Below are positions 1 to 7,999 of a stretch of 64,000 nucleotides of DNA, piece after piece; within the stretch, counting starts at the first letter, position 1, and each line of letters opens with the position of its first letter. The stretch is from positions 62,001 to 126,000 of the forward strand of contig JANJXJ010000047.1 in assembly GCA_024709105.1 (NCBI GenBank). Reading direction: 5' to 3'. The stretch is from Lentimicrobium sp. Its GTDB lineage: Bacteria; Bacteroidota; Bacteroidia; Bacteroidales; Lentimicrobiaceae. The translations under genes and the position numbers were made by a program. The notes under the pieces are model-generated. The model saw only the letters and a program-made list of their open reading frames with translations, did no database searches and was not told the DNA's origin.

Positions 1-1
1 T

Positions 2-334
2 GAATTGCTGAACAAGAGCATGAAGTTCTTTAAGGAGAATGATAATTTTGTGATGGAAGAATTTGTTAGTGAAGTGTTTCAGCAGCCCGAAGTAGTTGAA
101 ACCTTCAATGATTACCGAAGGGATTTTGAAGCAGAACGGGAAGTGAAAATTCAGGATGATTTTGATATTTCGGGACAGGCAGTGAGAAAACAATCGAAGT
201 TTTACAAAAGTGTAATCAAACTCGACAAAAATTTCCACATCTATGTACATGGAAACCGGGAAAATATAGAGAAAGGTTTTGACGATGCGCGTGGAATGAA
301 CTTCTACCAGCTCTTTTTTAGAGAAGAAGAATAG
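2..334 (+). CDS. Nucleoid-associated protein (NdpA/YejK-like), C-terminal part
   Basis: This is the 3' end of a gene that begins before the window. The frame is open from base 2, so the TTG at 5 is not a real start. The visible 110 residues resemble the C-terminal end of the 37-kDa nucleoid-associated (NdpA/YejK) family as found in Bacteroidota, notably 'KLDKNFHIYVHGNR' followed by 'EKGFDDARGMNFYQLFF'. Family members bind the nucleoid. Their exact role in this phylum is not well defined, and the full protein is usually near 340-350 residues. The stop at 334 lies 9 bases from the stop of the opposing DUF5995 gene, so the two genes converge. Confidence 0.7.
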   Translation, partial: ELLNKSMKFFKENDNFVMEEFVSEVFQQPEVVETFNDYRRDFEAEREVKIQDDFDISGQAVRKQSKFYKSVIKLDKNFHIYVHGNRENIEKGFDDARGMNFYQLFFREEE

Positions 335-343
335 TTTTCACTG

Positions 344-1102
344 TCAACTGGAAATCGCACGCACTACTTTTTCTACATTCTGATTTTCAGCCATTCTGAT
401 TGATTTGATGAGAAACTTAATCAGTTTTCCGGTGGGAAAAGTCAATTGAATTCCCAGGTTTGATATTGTTTTATCTCTGGCAGCCAAAGTCTTAGGTGTG
501 GGGCTATGAGAATATTGGTTGGCAAATTGCCAGGCTCCTTCTCTTGCCAGCTCAATGCTGAAGTTAACAAGCAGAGTATCAGAGTTTCCGCCCAATCTAT
601 CCAAAAGTCCAAGCAAAGGGGAAACACCTGTTATTTTATTTTGAACTTCATCAGACATTTCAGATAACAATCTGTTGATGGCATTAAAGTCGTTATGAAT
701 TGCTGTTAACTCCTTATTCTTCATGGTTTCAGAGGCAGCAATTCCCAGGTCAAGGTTTATATGGGCATTCATGCCCAGCAATAAATGCTGAAGAATCAAC
801 AGAGATTTGTTGCCAGCCTCAAAAGCAACTCTCCAGCTGCTTGTTAGCGGCCTGCCATTTCTGAAAGCGATATATGCATCAATATATCTGTTGGCAAAAA
901 CAACATCCAGAAATTCCATACGCAAATTGTCTTCAAATTCCTGATTAAGAATACCTTGTTTTACTCTGCGCGTTACTTTAAGGTACAATGCCGGAAAATA
1001 TGCGAGTTTACTTTTGCGCCTGATTTCCCCGGCAACTATGGCGTCAAGCACATCAATAACTTCGTCAATACTGTTAGCAGTTTTAATCATAAGCGTTTTC
1101 AT
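344..1102 (-). CDS. DUF5995 family protein
   Basis: A 252-residue cytoplasmic protein with no signal peptide and no membrane segment. The central 'LLLGMNAHINLDLGIA' stretch (about residues 108-123) and the preceding 'EFLDVVFANRYIDAY' are the hallmark blocks of DUF5995, a family of unknown biochemical function. The conserved histidine and asparagine in GMNAHIN suggest a bound ligand or metal, but that is inference. The ATG at 1102 (MKTLMIKT) is the natural start. A second ATG four codons later is possible. It runs convergently to the nucleoid-protein gene and divergently from the membrane-protein gene at 1291. Confidence 0.7.
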   Translation of the reverse strand: MKTLMIKTANSIDEVIDVLDAIVAGEIRRKSKLAYFPALYLKVTRRVKQGILNQEFEDNLRMEFLDVVFANRYIDAYIAFRNGRPLTSSWRVAFEAGNKSLLILQHLLLGMNAHINLDLGIAASETMKNKELTAIHNDFNAINRLLSEMSDEVQNKITGVSPLLGLLDRLGGNSDTLLVNFSIELAREGAWQFANQYSHSPTPKTLAARDKTISNLGIQLTFPTGKLIKFLIKSIRMAENQNVEKVVRAISS

Positions 1103-1141
1103 TTATTTAAATATCAGTCAATTACAACAGACTTAAAAAGT

Positions 1142-1179
1142 TTTTGCGGCAAAACAAAATCCATATCTTTGCCGCAAAA
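1142..1179. promoter_or_regulatory. Inverted repeat overlapping a candidate promoter
   Basis: TTTTGCGGCAAA (1142-1153) and its exact reverse complement TTTGCCGCAAAA (1168-1179) are separated by 14 bases. The right arm overlaps TATCTTTG (1164-1171), a match to the Bacteroidota -7 element TAnnTTTG, and a TTTG at 1143-1146 lies 17 bases upstream of it. This suggests an operator or hairpin controlling the gene at 1291, with a leader of about 110 bases. That role is inferred from position only. Confidence 0.4.
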
Positions 1180-1290
1180 TTGAATTTGCAGGTTTAAATA
1201 TTTGTCCATATGCACATTGTTGATGCCAATTGCATCAAACATTACAGAGCCGGCTTATAAAACTTGTAAAACCACCAATCCAATACACAA

Positions 1291-1977
1291 ATGAAACGCA
1301 TTGACCTCTACTTTGTTTCCGGCCTTATTCTGTTCTTTCTGCCATTTTTTATTTTTGACCAGGTTTATAATGCTTACAACAGCTTCAACAGCGATCACGG
1401 AATGATTATGAGCTTCATAAAATTCGCTGTTTTGGCAACGCTGGGTGAAGTGATAGGATTGCGCATAAAAACCGGCAAATACAATACACCGGGATTTGGA
1501 ATTCTGCCCAGGGCTATTGTATGGGGATTTCTTGGACTAACCATAAAACTTGCATTTGTCATTTTCAGCAGTGGAACAGTTTCATTTCTGGCATACATGG
1601 GTATGGAAAATGCATCAGAGGTCATTCGCGGAGGATTTAGCCTTCAAAAATTATTTGTAGCTTTCTGCATCAGTGTTTTTATGAATTCAATTTACGCTCC
1701 GGTAATGATGACATTACATAAAATTACTGATACACACATACTTAACACCGGTGGTACTGTAAAGGGGTTATTTACTCCCATTGACTTCAGAGGAATAATT
1801 TCACGATTAAATTGGGATGTACAATGGAGTTTTGTATTTAAAAAGACAATTCCTTTTTTCTGGTATCCTGCACATACCATCACATTCCTGTTGCCAACAG
1901 ATTTTCAGGTTCTTTTCGCAGCACTTCTGGGTATTGCTCTGGGTTTGATTCTGGCGTTGGCATCAATGAAAAAGTAG
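1291..1977 (+). CDS. Mpv17/PMP22-like integral membrane protein
   Basis: A 228-residue hydrophobic protein with about five predicted membrane segments: residues 5-25, 38-55, 72-95, 110-130 and 205-225. The C-terminal block with 'NWDVQWSFVFKKTIPFFW' and 'PAHTITFLLP', then a final membrane helix, recalls the C-terminal signature of the Mpv17/PMP22 family (W..W..K...W.P....F..P). That family includes peroxisomal and mitochondrial channel-like proteins, and the bacterial members have no assigned function. The start ATG at 1291 gives a membrane-inserting N-terminus. The gene appears monocistronic, with an inverted repeat over its candidate promoter. Confidence 0.5.
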   Translation: MKRIDLYFVSGLILFFLPFFIFDQVYNAYNSFNSDHGMIMSFIKFAVLATLGEVIGLRIKTGKYNTPGFGILPRAIVWGFLGLTIKLAFVIFSSGTVSFLAYMGMENASEVIRGGFSLQKLFVAFCISVFMNSIYAPVMMTLHKITDTHILNTGGTVKGLFTPIDFRGIISRLNWDVQWSFVFKKTIPFFWYPAHTITFLLPTDFQVLFAALLGIALGLILALASMKK

Positions 1978-2173
1978 ATTTTTTTTTGAGAAGTTTCCTT
2001 GCCATGTTGGGGCAATTATATATCTTGCCGCTTTGTTTCTTACTGCAAACGATTGCAGAGAAATTTATTTAAATGCTTGATTAAAAACATCTTAATTTTT
2101 CCTTAGGCATTTAACTTTTGAGTGAACAGTAATTTTTGTTGATATTTCTGCAAAAAACCAACCTAATTATAAA

Positions 2174-3502
2174 ATGAAAGAACAGTTCAGGAACGACACA
2201 CCAATCAGTTATGAGGTTGTGTCAAGGCAAATTGACGAAATGAATCTGGCATGTGTTGGCAGAGCCAGCATAAGGGAAATTAAACGACTTGTTGATCAGA
2301 TTGAGCGTGCGTCGGGGCAAAAATACATCAGGATGGAGATGGGTATTCCAGGTTTAAGTCCATCATCAATAGGTACTGAAGCTGAAATTGAAGCCCTTCG
2401 TAATGGAGTAGCAGCAATTTATCCGGATATTGATGGCATTCCCGAATTGAAAAAAGAAATATCCCGGTTTGTTAAGAACTTTATGGATATTGAGGTAAAA
2501 CCAGAGGCCTGTATTCCAACCGTTGGTTCCATGCAGGGGAGTTTTGCAGCATTTTTAACTCTTTCGAGAATGTATCCCGAAAAGGACACAACCCTTTTTA
2601 TTGACCCGGGATTTCCTGTTCACAAGCAGCAGCACAAAGTATTGGGACTCAAATTCGAAAGTTTTGATGTATACTCCTACCGGGGAGAAAAACTCAGAGA
2701 AAAATTAGAGTCCTATTTCAAAAAAGGAAATATACATTCGGTGTTATATTCCAATCCGAATAATCCTTCGTGGATTTGTTTTACTGATGAAGAACTGAAG
2801 ATTATCGGGGAGCTGGCAAACCAATACAATGTGGTGATTTGTGAAGATCTGGCCTATTTTGGAATGGATTTCCGCAAAGATTATTCCAGGCCTGGTGTTC
2901 CTCCTTTTCAACCTACGGTTTCGAAATACACCGATAATTATATTCTGTTTATTTCCAGTTCAAAAGCCTTCAGTTATGCCGGGCAGCGAATTGGTATGAT
3001 GGTGATTTCAAACAAGTTGTTCATACGCAGGGCGCCTGGATTGCCACAATACTACAACTGTGATAATTTTGGGCGGGCCATGATTTTCGGAACAGTATAC
3101 TCACTCAGTTCAGGAACCGCTCATTCTGCACAATATGCCCTGGCTGCCATGCTTAAAGCAGCAAACGACGGACGTTTTAACTTTGTTGAGGATGTTAAGA
3201 TTTACGGCGAAAAAGCACGGGTAATGAAAAAACTGTTCACAGATGCGGGATTTCATATTGTTTATGATACCGATGGTGATGAGCCGATTGCAGACGGGTT
3301 TTATTTCACGATTTCATGGCCGGGACTAACCGGTGAAGAGCTCATAGAAGAGCTTATTTTTTACGGAATCAGTGCAATTTCGCTCGCTATTACAGGAAGT
3401 GAGCGCACCGAAGGACTAAGAGCCTGTGTTTCGCTGGTACATCCTTCACAGTTCCCTGAACTTGAAGCAAGATTAGAGAAATTCAGGTTGCACCACAGCT
3501 GA
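2174..3502 (+). CDS. PLP-dependent class I/II aminotransferase
   Basis: A 442-residue fold-type I aminotransferase. Visible elements are the substrate-loop region near 'MEMGIPGLSPSS', the 'YSNPNNPSW' block, 'VICEDLAYFGMD' carrying the PLP-contacting Asp and Tyr, and 'ISSSKAFSYAGQRIG' with the Schiff-base lysine near residue 263. The N-terminal extension of about 40 residues and overall length fit a Bacteroidota subgroup annotated only as pyridoxal phosphate-dependent aminotransferase. The substrate cannot be read from sequence. The vor operon starts about 250 bases downstream, so a role in converting amino acids to 2-oxoacids for that enzyme is an attractive inference. No terminator was seen between them. 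Confidence 0.85.
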   Translation: MKEQFRNDTPISYEVVSRQIDEMNLACVGRASIREIKRLVDQIERASGQKYIRMEMGIPGLSPSSIGTEAEIEALRNGVAAIYPDIDGIPELKKEISRFVKNFMDIEVKPEACIPTVGSMQGSFAAFLTLSRMYPEKDTTLFIDPGFPVHKQQHKVLGLKFESFDVYSYRGEKLREKLESYFKKGNIHSVLYSNPNNPSWICFTDEELKIIGELANQYNVVICEDLAYFGMDFRKDYSRPGVPPFQPTVSKYTDNYILFISSSKAFSYAGQRIGMMVISNKLFIRRAPGLPQYYNCDNFGRAMIFGTVYSLSSGTAHSAQYALAAMLKAANDGRFNFVEDVKIYGEKARVMKKLFTDAGFHIVYDTDGDEPIADGFYFTISWPGLTGEELIEELIFYGISAISLAITGSERTEGLRACVSLVHPSQFPELEARLEKFRLHHS

Positions 3503-3640
3503 TCTGACTTGTTACAAATCGAACCTGCTGTTGAAACAATTATTAACTTAATTGCATCAGAAATTACTGTTGAATAAGTTGCCTGGTGGATGGGAAAATC
3601 AGAAGTTTGCAAAAACAGGCTTTAAAAAGTCATGCACTGT

Positions 3641-3689
3641 TTAAAACGTTTATAAATTGCGGTTTCAACAGTATTTTGCAAACGTTTGC
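3641..3689. promoter_or_regulatory. Paired LacI/PurR-like palindromes upstream of the vor operon
   Basis: GCAAACGTTTGC at 3678-3689 is a perfect 12-base palindrome with the central CpG typical of LacI-family operators, and it resembles the E. coli PurR box core. A weaker relative, TTAAAACGTTTATAA (3641-3655), shares the AAACGTTT core and is centred 36 bases upstream. Both lie 70-115 bases before the ferredoxin-subunit start. A TAATTTCG at 3715-3722 is a one-mismatch -7 element. No LacI-type regulator gene is in this window. Confidence 0.4.
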
Positions 3690-3758
3690 GAACTTCTTAT
3701 TGATAAAAAATACATAATTTCGCCCCACCATTTGCAAGAAACTAAACTCTTATATATC

Positions 3759-3983
3759 ATGGCAAAAGTAAAAGGTGACATTGTAATTGACATCGAAAAG
3801 TGCAAAGGCTGTGAGGTTTGTATCCCTGCCTGCCCCAATGATGTAATTGCATTGTCGAAAAACGTGAACGGCAAAGGATACAACTATGCCGAAACCATTA
3901 ACGATGAGTGCATTGGCTGTGCCAATTGTGCCATAGTTTGTCCTGATGGTGTGATCACCGTTTACAGGAAAAAAGTGGAGTAA
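3759..3983 (+). CDS. 2-oxoacid:ferredoxin oxidoreductase, delta (ferredoxin) subunit
   Basis: A 74-residue protein with two classical [4Fe-4S] motifs, CKGCEVCIPACP near residue 14 and CIGCANCAIVCP near residue 52. This is the 2x[4Fe-4S] ferredoxin-type subunit that passes electrons from the thiamine-dependent catalytic core to ferredoxin. The frame is open further upstream to 3657, but the ATG at 3759 (MAKVKGDIVIDIEKC) fits the size and N-terminus of homologous VorD/KorD subunits. The longer form would add 34 residues with no homology. It is the first gene of a four-gene operon, 22 bases before the alpha subunit. Confidence 0.88.
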   Translation: MAKVKGDIVIDIEKCKGCEVCIPACPNDVIALSKNVNGKGYNYAETINDECIGCANCAIVCPDGVITVYRKKVE

Positions 3984-4005
3984 GAAATTAAATTACTGAA
4001 AGTTT

Positions 4006-5088
4006 ATGAAAGAACTCAGATTAATGAAAGGCAATGAAGCCTTTGCTGAAGCAGCCATACGTGCCGGAGCCGATGGATACTTTGGTTACCCGATCACACC
4101 ACAGTCGGAAGTTATGGAATACCTCATGGCCGAAAAACCCGAAGATCGTACAGGAATGGTGGTACTTCAGGCCGAAAGTGAAGTAGCTGCAATAAACATG
4201 GTGTATGGCGGAGCCGCTTGCGGAAAACGCGTGCTTACCTCATCTTCAAGCCCCGGTATCAGCCTTAAACAGGAAGGTATATCATATATTGCCGGAGCTG
4301 AACTCCCCTGTGTGATACTGAATGTTGTGCGTGGAGGTCCAGGACTTGGAACCATTCAGCCTTCACAGTCAGATTATTTTCAGGCTACAAAAGGTGGCGG
4401 ACATGGTGATTATAAGCTGATAGTGCTTGCTCCTTCATCGGTACAGGAAATGGCTGATTTTGCAGGACTTGGATTCGATTTGGCCTTTAAATACCGCAAT
4501 CCTGTAATGATTTTATCAGATGGTGCCATTGGACAAATGATGGAAAAGGTAATGCTTGATGAACAGCGTCCACGCTTAACCGAAGAAGAAATCGTTAAAA
4601 ATACGCCCTGGGCTACTACCGGAAAAACAAAAGACCGTGAACGCAACATTGTTACTTCGCTGGATCTTGACTCTGCCAAACAGGAGTTGCATAATCATGC
4701 CCTGCAAGCCAAATACCGCGAGATTGAAAAGAATGAAACCCGGTACGAAGCAATACAGTGCGAAGATGCTGAATATCTGATAGTTGCTTATGGTACTAGT
4801 GCACGTATCAGCCAAAAGGCGGTTGATATCTTAAGGGCAAAGGGAATAAAAGCCGGGCTTTTGCGACTCATTACCCTGTTCCCCTTCCCTACCGAAGTAA
4901 TTTCTAAACTGGCCGACCAGGTTAAAGGCATCCTGACCGTGGAAATGAGCGCCGGACAAATGATTGAAGATGTTAAACTTTCTGTTGGATGCAGAGTAAA
5001 AGTTGAGCATTTTGGCCGCATGGGAGGAATTATTCCCTCGCCGGCAGAAGTAGTGGATGCTATGCACAATAAAATAATCGGAGGATAA
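4006..5088 (+). CDS. vorB: 2-oxoacid (3-methyl-2-oxobutanoate type) ferredoxin oxidoreductase, alpha subunit VorB
   Basis: A 360-residue alpha subunit of a pyruvate/2-ketoisovalerate/2-oxoglutarate ferredoxin oxidoreductase. The N-terminus 'MKGNEAFAEAAIRAGADGYF' and 'GYPITPQSEVMEYL' form the pyrimidine-binding (PYR) domain. 'SSSSPGISLKQEGISYIAGA' and 'VVRGGPGLGTIQPSQSDYFQ' are strongly conserved in VorB/KorA proteins. The C-terminal third is the transketolase-C-like domain. The complex decarboxylates 2-oxoacids to acyl-CoA with reduction of ferredoxin. Choice of branched-chain versus 2-oxoglutarate substrate is not certain from sequence. The gene lies between the delta subunit (22-base gap) and the beta subunit (5-base gap). 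Confidence 0.88.
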   Translation: MKELRLMKGNEAFAEAAIRAGADGYFGYPITPQSEVMEYLMAEKPEDRTGMVVLQAESEVAAINMVYGGAACGKRVLTSSSSPGISLKQEGISYIAGAELPCVILNVVRGGPGLGTIQPSQSDYFQATKGGGHGDYKLIVLAPSSVQEMADFAGLGFDLAFKYRNPVMILSDGAIGQMMEKVMLDEQRPRLTEEEIVKNTPWATTGKTKDRERNIVTSLDLDSAKQELHNHALQAKYREIEKNETRYEAIQCEDAEYLIVAYGTSARISQKAVDILRAKGIKAGLLRLITLFPFPTEVISKLADQVKGILTVEMSAGQMIEDVKLSVGCRVKVEHFGRMGGIIPSPAEVVDAMHNKIIGG

Positions 5089-5093
5089 TCATC

Positions 5094-5867
5094 ATGGCTG
5101 AAATAACCAAAGAGGAAATCCGGCAACCGGAAAATCTCATATACAAAAAAACCGACCTGCTCACCGACAAAGCCCTGAGTTATTGTCCGGGTTGCGGCCA
5201 CGGTACAGCTCACCGTATAGTTATGGAAGTGCTCGAAGAAATGGGCATTCAGGATAAAACCATCGGAATTGCTCCGGTTGGTTGCTCGGTGCTTGCATAT
5301 GAATTTATGAATATTGATATGCAGCAGGCAGCACATGGCCGTGCGCCGGCTGTTGCAACTGCAGTTAAACGCCTGAATCCCGACAAGTTTGTTTTTACTT
5401 ATCAGGGCGACGGCGACCTTGCGGCAATCGGAACCGCAGAAACCATTCACGCCTGCAACAGAGGCGAGAATATAGTCATTATTTTTGTTAACAATGGTAT
5501 TTATGGTATGACTGGTGGACAAATGGCGCCCACTACTCTTCCCGGAATGAAGTCCTCTACATCACCCTATGGACGGGATGTTCATACTATGGGTAATCCT
5601 TTAAAAATCACCGAGCTGATTGCACAATTACCGGGAACCATTTACGTAACCCGACAGGCTGTTCATACTCCTGCCAATGTGCGTAAAACTAAAAAAGCCG
5701 TCAGAAAAGCTTTTGAAAACCAAAAACTTAAAAAGGGGCTTTCTTTTGTTGAAATTGTATCTAACTGTAACTCAGGATGGAAAATGACTCCCAGGCAAGC
5801 CAATGAATGGATGGTGGAGCATATGTTCCCATTCTATCCGCTGGGAGATATTAAAGTGAATGATTAA
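5094..5867 (+). CDS. 2-oxoacid:ferredoxin oxidoreductase, beta (TPP-binding) subunit
   Basis: A 257-residue subunit that binds thiamine pyrophosphate. The TPP signature runs from 'GDGDLAAIGTAE' to 'IIFVNN' (about residues 105-132), with the CPGCGHG block near residue 30 conserved in this family. It pairs with the alpha subunit to form the active site. The ATG at 5094 follows the alpha stop by 5 bases, which suggests translational coupling. The gene ends 42 bases before the gamma subunit. By family nomenclature this would be VorA or KorB. Confidence 0.88.
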   Translation: MAEITKEEIRQPENLIYKKTDLLTDKALSYCPGCGHGTAHRIVMEVLEEMGIQDKTIGIAPVGCSVLAYEFMNIDMQQAAHGRAPAVATAVKRLNPDKFVFTYQGDGDLAAIGTAETIHACNRGENIVIIFVNNGIYGMTGGQMAPTTLPGMKSSTSPYGRDVHTMGNPLKITELIAQLPGTIYVTRQAVHTPANVRKTKKAVRKAFENQKLKKGLSFVEIVSNCNSGWKMTPRQANEWMVEHMFPFYPLGDIKVND

Positions 5868-5909
5868 TAAAAATTCACGAAGACCGTTCTCAAACAAAAA
5901 TCAAAAGAA

Positions 5910-6464
5910 ATGACAGAAGAAATCATCATAGCAGGATTTGGAGGACAAGGAGTTCTCTCTATGGGAAAAATTCTGGCTTATTCCGGTGTTATGGAAAACA
6001 AGGAAGTAAGCTGGATGCCCTCTTATGGCCCGGAAATGCGCGGAGGTACAGCCAATGTTATCGTTATCATCAGCGATGAACGCATCAGCTCACCTATTGT
6101 CAGCGTTTATGATACAGCTATTATTCTGAATCAGCAATCGCTTGACAAATTCGAAAAGGCTGTAAAACCAGGAGGTTTGCTTATTTACGATCCTAATGGA
6201 ATCACCCGTCATCCTGAGCGCCGCGACATTAACATCTATACCATTGAAGCAGCTGACGAAGCTTCAAGGCTTGGATTGTCTAAGGTATTCAATATGGTAG
6301 TTCTGGGGGGCTTCCTGAAACTCAAGCCTATTGTACAACCTGAATATATTCATAAAGGACTTGAAAAATCTCTGCCCAAACGTCATCATAGCCTGATTCC
6401 TGAAAACGAAAAAGCCATCGAAAAGGGTAAAGAGATAATTAAAGCCATCCACCTTTTGAATTAA
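5910..6464 (+). CDS. 2-oxoacid:acceptor oxidoreductase, gamma subunit
   Basis: A 184-residue protein of the pyruvate ferredoxin/flavodoxin oxidoreductase gamma-subunit family. The N-terminus 'IIIAGFGGQGVLSMGKILAY' and the block 'WMPSYGPEMRGGTANVIVII' are typical. This subunit packs against the catalytic core and contributes to CoA binding in the family. It is the last gene of the operon, and a strong hairpin plus T-run follows 35 bases after the stop. With it the operon order is delta-alpha-beta-gamma, as in other Bacteroidota vor/kor loci. Confidence 0.88.
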   Translation: MTEEIIIAGFGGQGVLSMGKILAYSGVMENKEVSWMPSYGPEMRGGTANVIVIISDERISSPIVSVYDTAIILNQQSLDKFEKAVKPGGLLIYDPNGITRHPERRDINIYTIEAADEASRLGLSKVFNMVVLGGFLKLKPIVQPEYIHKGLEKSLPKRHHSLIPENEKAIEKGKEIIKAIHLLN

Positions 6465-6499
6465 CACCCGGTTCACACACACACACCAACCACCGAGTG

Positions 6500-6530
6500 A
6501 CTCCCTGCCTTAAAACAGGGAGTTTTTTTT
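6500..6530 (+). terminator. Rho-independent terminator of the vor operon
   Basis: A perfect 8-bp stem ACTCCCTG / CAGGGAGT (6500-6507 / 6516-6523) with an 8-base loop is followed by an unbroken run of eight T (6523-6530). Confidence 0.85.
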
Positions 6531-6591
6531 GAAATTAATCATGCAGATATCGAAGGTATCATTGCAGTCCCCAAGTTTTAAAATGCATAAA

Positions 6592-6621
6592 AAGAGCCAC
6601 TATTCTGAAATAGTGGCTCTT
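6592..6621 (-). terminator. Terminator of the leftward FKBP operon
   Basis: A 12-bp perfect stem, AAGAGCCACTAT (6592-6603) paired with ATAGTGGCTCTT (6610-6621), lies 19 bases beyond the stop of the FKBP gene at 6641. On the minus strand it is followed by TTTTTATG. Together with the vor terminator it insulates two converging operons. Confidence 0.8.
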
Positions 6622-6640
6622 AAAATTTTAGTGAAGTTAC

Positions 6641-7969
6641 TTATTGAAAATCAATAAGTTCAACTTCAAATATCAGAGTTGCGCTGGGTGGAATTGTTGG
6701 CATGCGGCCATCGGGGCCGTAAGCTATGGAAGAAGGGATAATTAATCTGGCTTTTCCACCCTTTTTCATAAGAGCAATACCTTCATCCCATCCTTTGATC
6801 ACCTGACCCTGACCCAAAACAAATTCGAAAGGTTGGCCGCGGTCAACTGAAGAATCAAATTTGGTTCCATCAAGCAAAGTGCCGGTATAATGAACTTTTA
6901 CTTTGCTTCCGGCAACCGGATTATTTCCTTTGCCTGCAAGAGTTTCAATATAATACAATCCACTGGCAGTAGGTTTAACTTTAACGCCATTGTTTTTAAC
7001 GTAATTCAGAAGCTTTCCGGCTTCTTCGGCTTTGGCTTGCTCTTTTTCAGCTTCGGCTTTGCGCTGAGCATCTTTCTGCTCTTTTTCAAATTGAGCCTTG
7101 GTCTGGAAACTGATCATCTCAAATTCATAGAGCAAAGTAGTATAGGGAGGCACCATTTGACCTCTTCCCTGTTCACCAAATGCCAATGATGAAGGCACAA
7201 TTGCAGTGGCTTTAGAACCAACTGTCATGAGAGTAAGCGCTTCAGTAGCTCCTTTGTTGTCAAACTCCTTTCCTGCCTCGTAGCGCATGGGTTCACCCTG
7301 TTCAAAAGAATTGAAGAAAACCCTGCCATTAAGGTCAGAAACTTTAAAATGAATCCGGCCAATATCACCCTGAGCTGGTTTCCTGCCATTGCCTTTTACC
7401 TGTTCAATAAAATAAAGTCCTGATTCGAGAGGAGCAACAGTTATGTTATTATTGGTGATATAAGATTTGAGCAGGTCCAGTTCCTCATTGCGCAATTTTT
7501 CCATTTCAATCTGCTGTTTTGCCTGCATTTGCTCATTGGTCATCGCAGAGATTAGCTTTATATGGAAATAAATGTTTTGTCCTATGTATGATGAATCGGG
7601 AACTTCAGGCAAACGAACAGTTTTGAGGAAGAAAGAATCAGCGCTTGAGATAAATGTGGCGCTATCTCCTGGTTTCATCATAGCCATTGCAGCATAAATG
7701 TCACCTTTGTAGGAAGGAATTTCAAGTGGCAGCATAAATTCCTCGCCCATATCATCAGAATTATAGAGAACAGAATCGTTGATTTCGTACTTTAGTTTTA
7801 AAGTAAGAATCATTCCTGTGCTCAAAGTTGTGGTATCATCACCTTTAACGTGAAATTTGTAGTACAAGCCATCGCTGGTTTTCTTAAAACCCGGATATTT
7901 CGAACAGGCTGCGAAAAAAATTACCATCCCCAGGGACAGCAAAACCAAAAGTTGCTTTTTGTTAATCAT
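6641..7969 (-). CDS. Lipoprotein with three FKBP-type peptidyl-prolyl isomerase domains
   Basis: A 442-residue protein with a lipoprotein signal (hydrophobic residues 7-19, lipobox ending at Cys22 in 'FFAACSK'), so it is probably membrane-anchored outside the cytoplasm. Three FKBP-like modules follow, at about residues 40-145, 185-290 and 335-442. The last is the most canonical ('VHYTGTLLDGTKFDSS', 'GQVIKGWDEGIALMKKG', 'IPPSATLIFEVELI'). The first is diverged and may be inactive. Lys/Glu/Gln-rich linkers separate them (about 145-165 and 292-320). FKBPs catalyse prolyl cis-trans isomerisation and act as chaperones, here likely during envelope protein folding. It is the last gene of an operon, 30 bases after the smaller FKBP gene. 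Confidence 0.85.
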   Translation of the reverse strand: MINKKQLLVLLSLGMVIFFAACSKYPGFKKTSDGLYYKFHVKGDDTTTLSTGMILTLKLKYEINDSVLYNSDDMGEEFMLPLEIPSYKGDIYAAMAMMKPGDSATFISSADSFFLKTVRLPEVPDSSYIGQNIYFHIKLISAMTNEQMQAKQQIEMEKLRNEELDLLKSYITNNNITVAPLESGLYFIEQVKGNGRKPAQGDIGRIHFKVSDLNGRVFFNSFEQGEPMRYEAGKEFDNKGATEALTLMTVGSKATAIVPSSLAFGEQGRGQMVPPYTTLLYEFEMISFQTKAQFEKEQKDAQRKAEAEKEQAKAEEAGKLLNYVKNNGVKVKPTASGLYYIETLAGKGNNPVAGSKVKVHYTGTLLDGTKFDSSVDRGQPFEFVLGQGQVIKGWDEGIALMKKGGKARLIIPSSIAYGPDGRMPTIPPSATLIFEVELIDFQ

Positions 7970-7999
7970 GTTGGGTATTGTTTGTTAATTTATTGGTTA

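Noticed and set aside
4788-5522. Long minus-strand open frame of 244 codons inside the vor operon
   Set aside because: It lies fully within the clearly homologous alpha and beta subunit genes, has no recognisable motif, and is a shadow of their codon bias.
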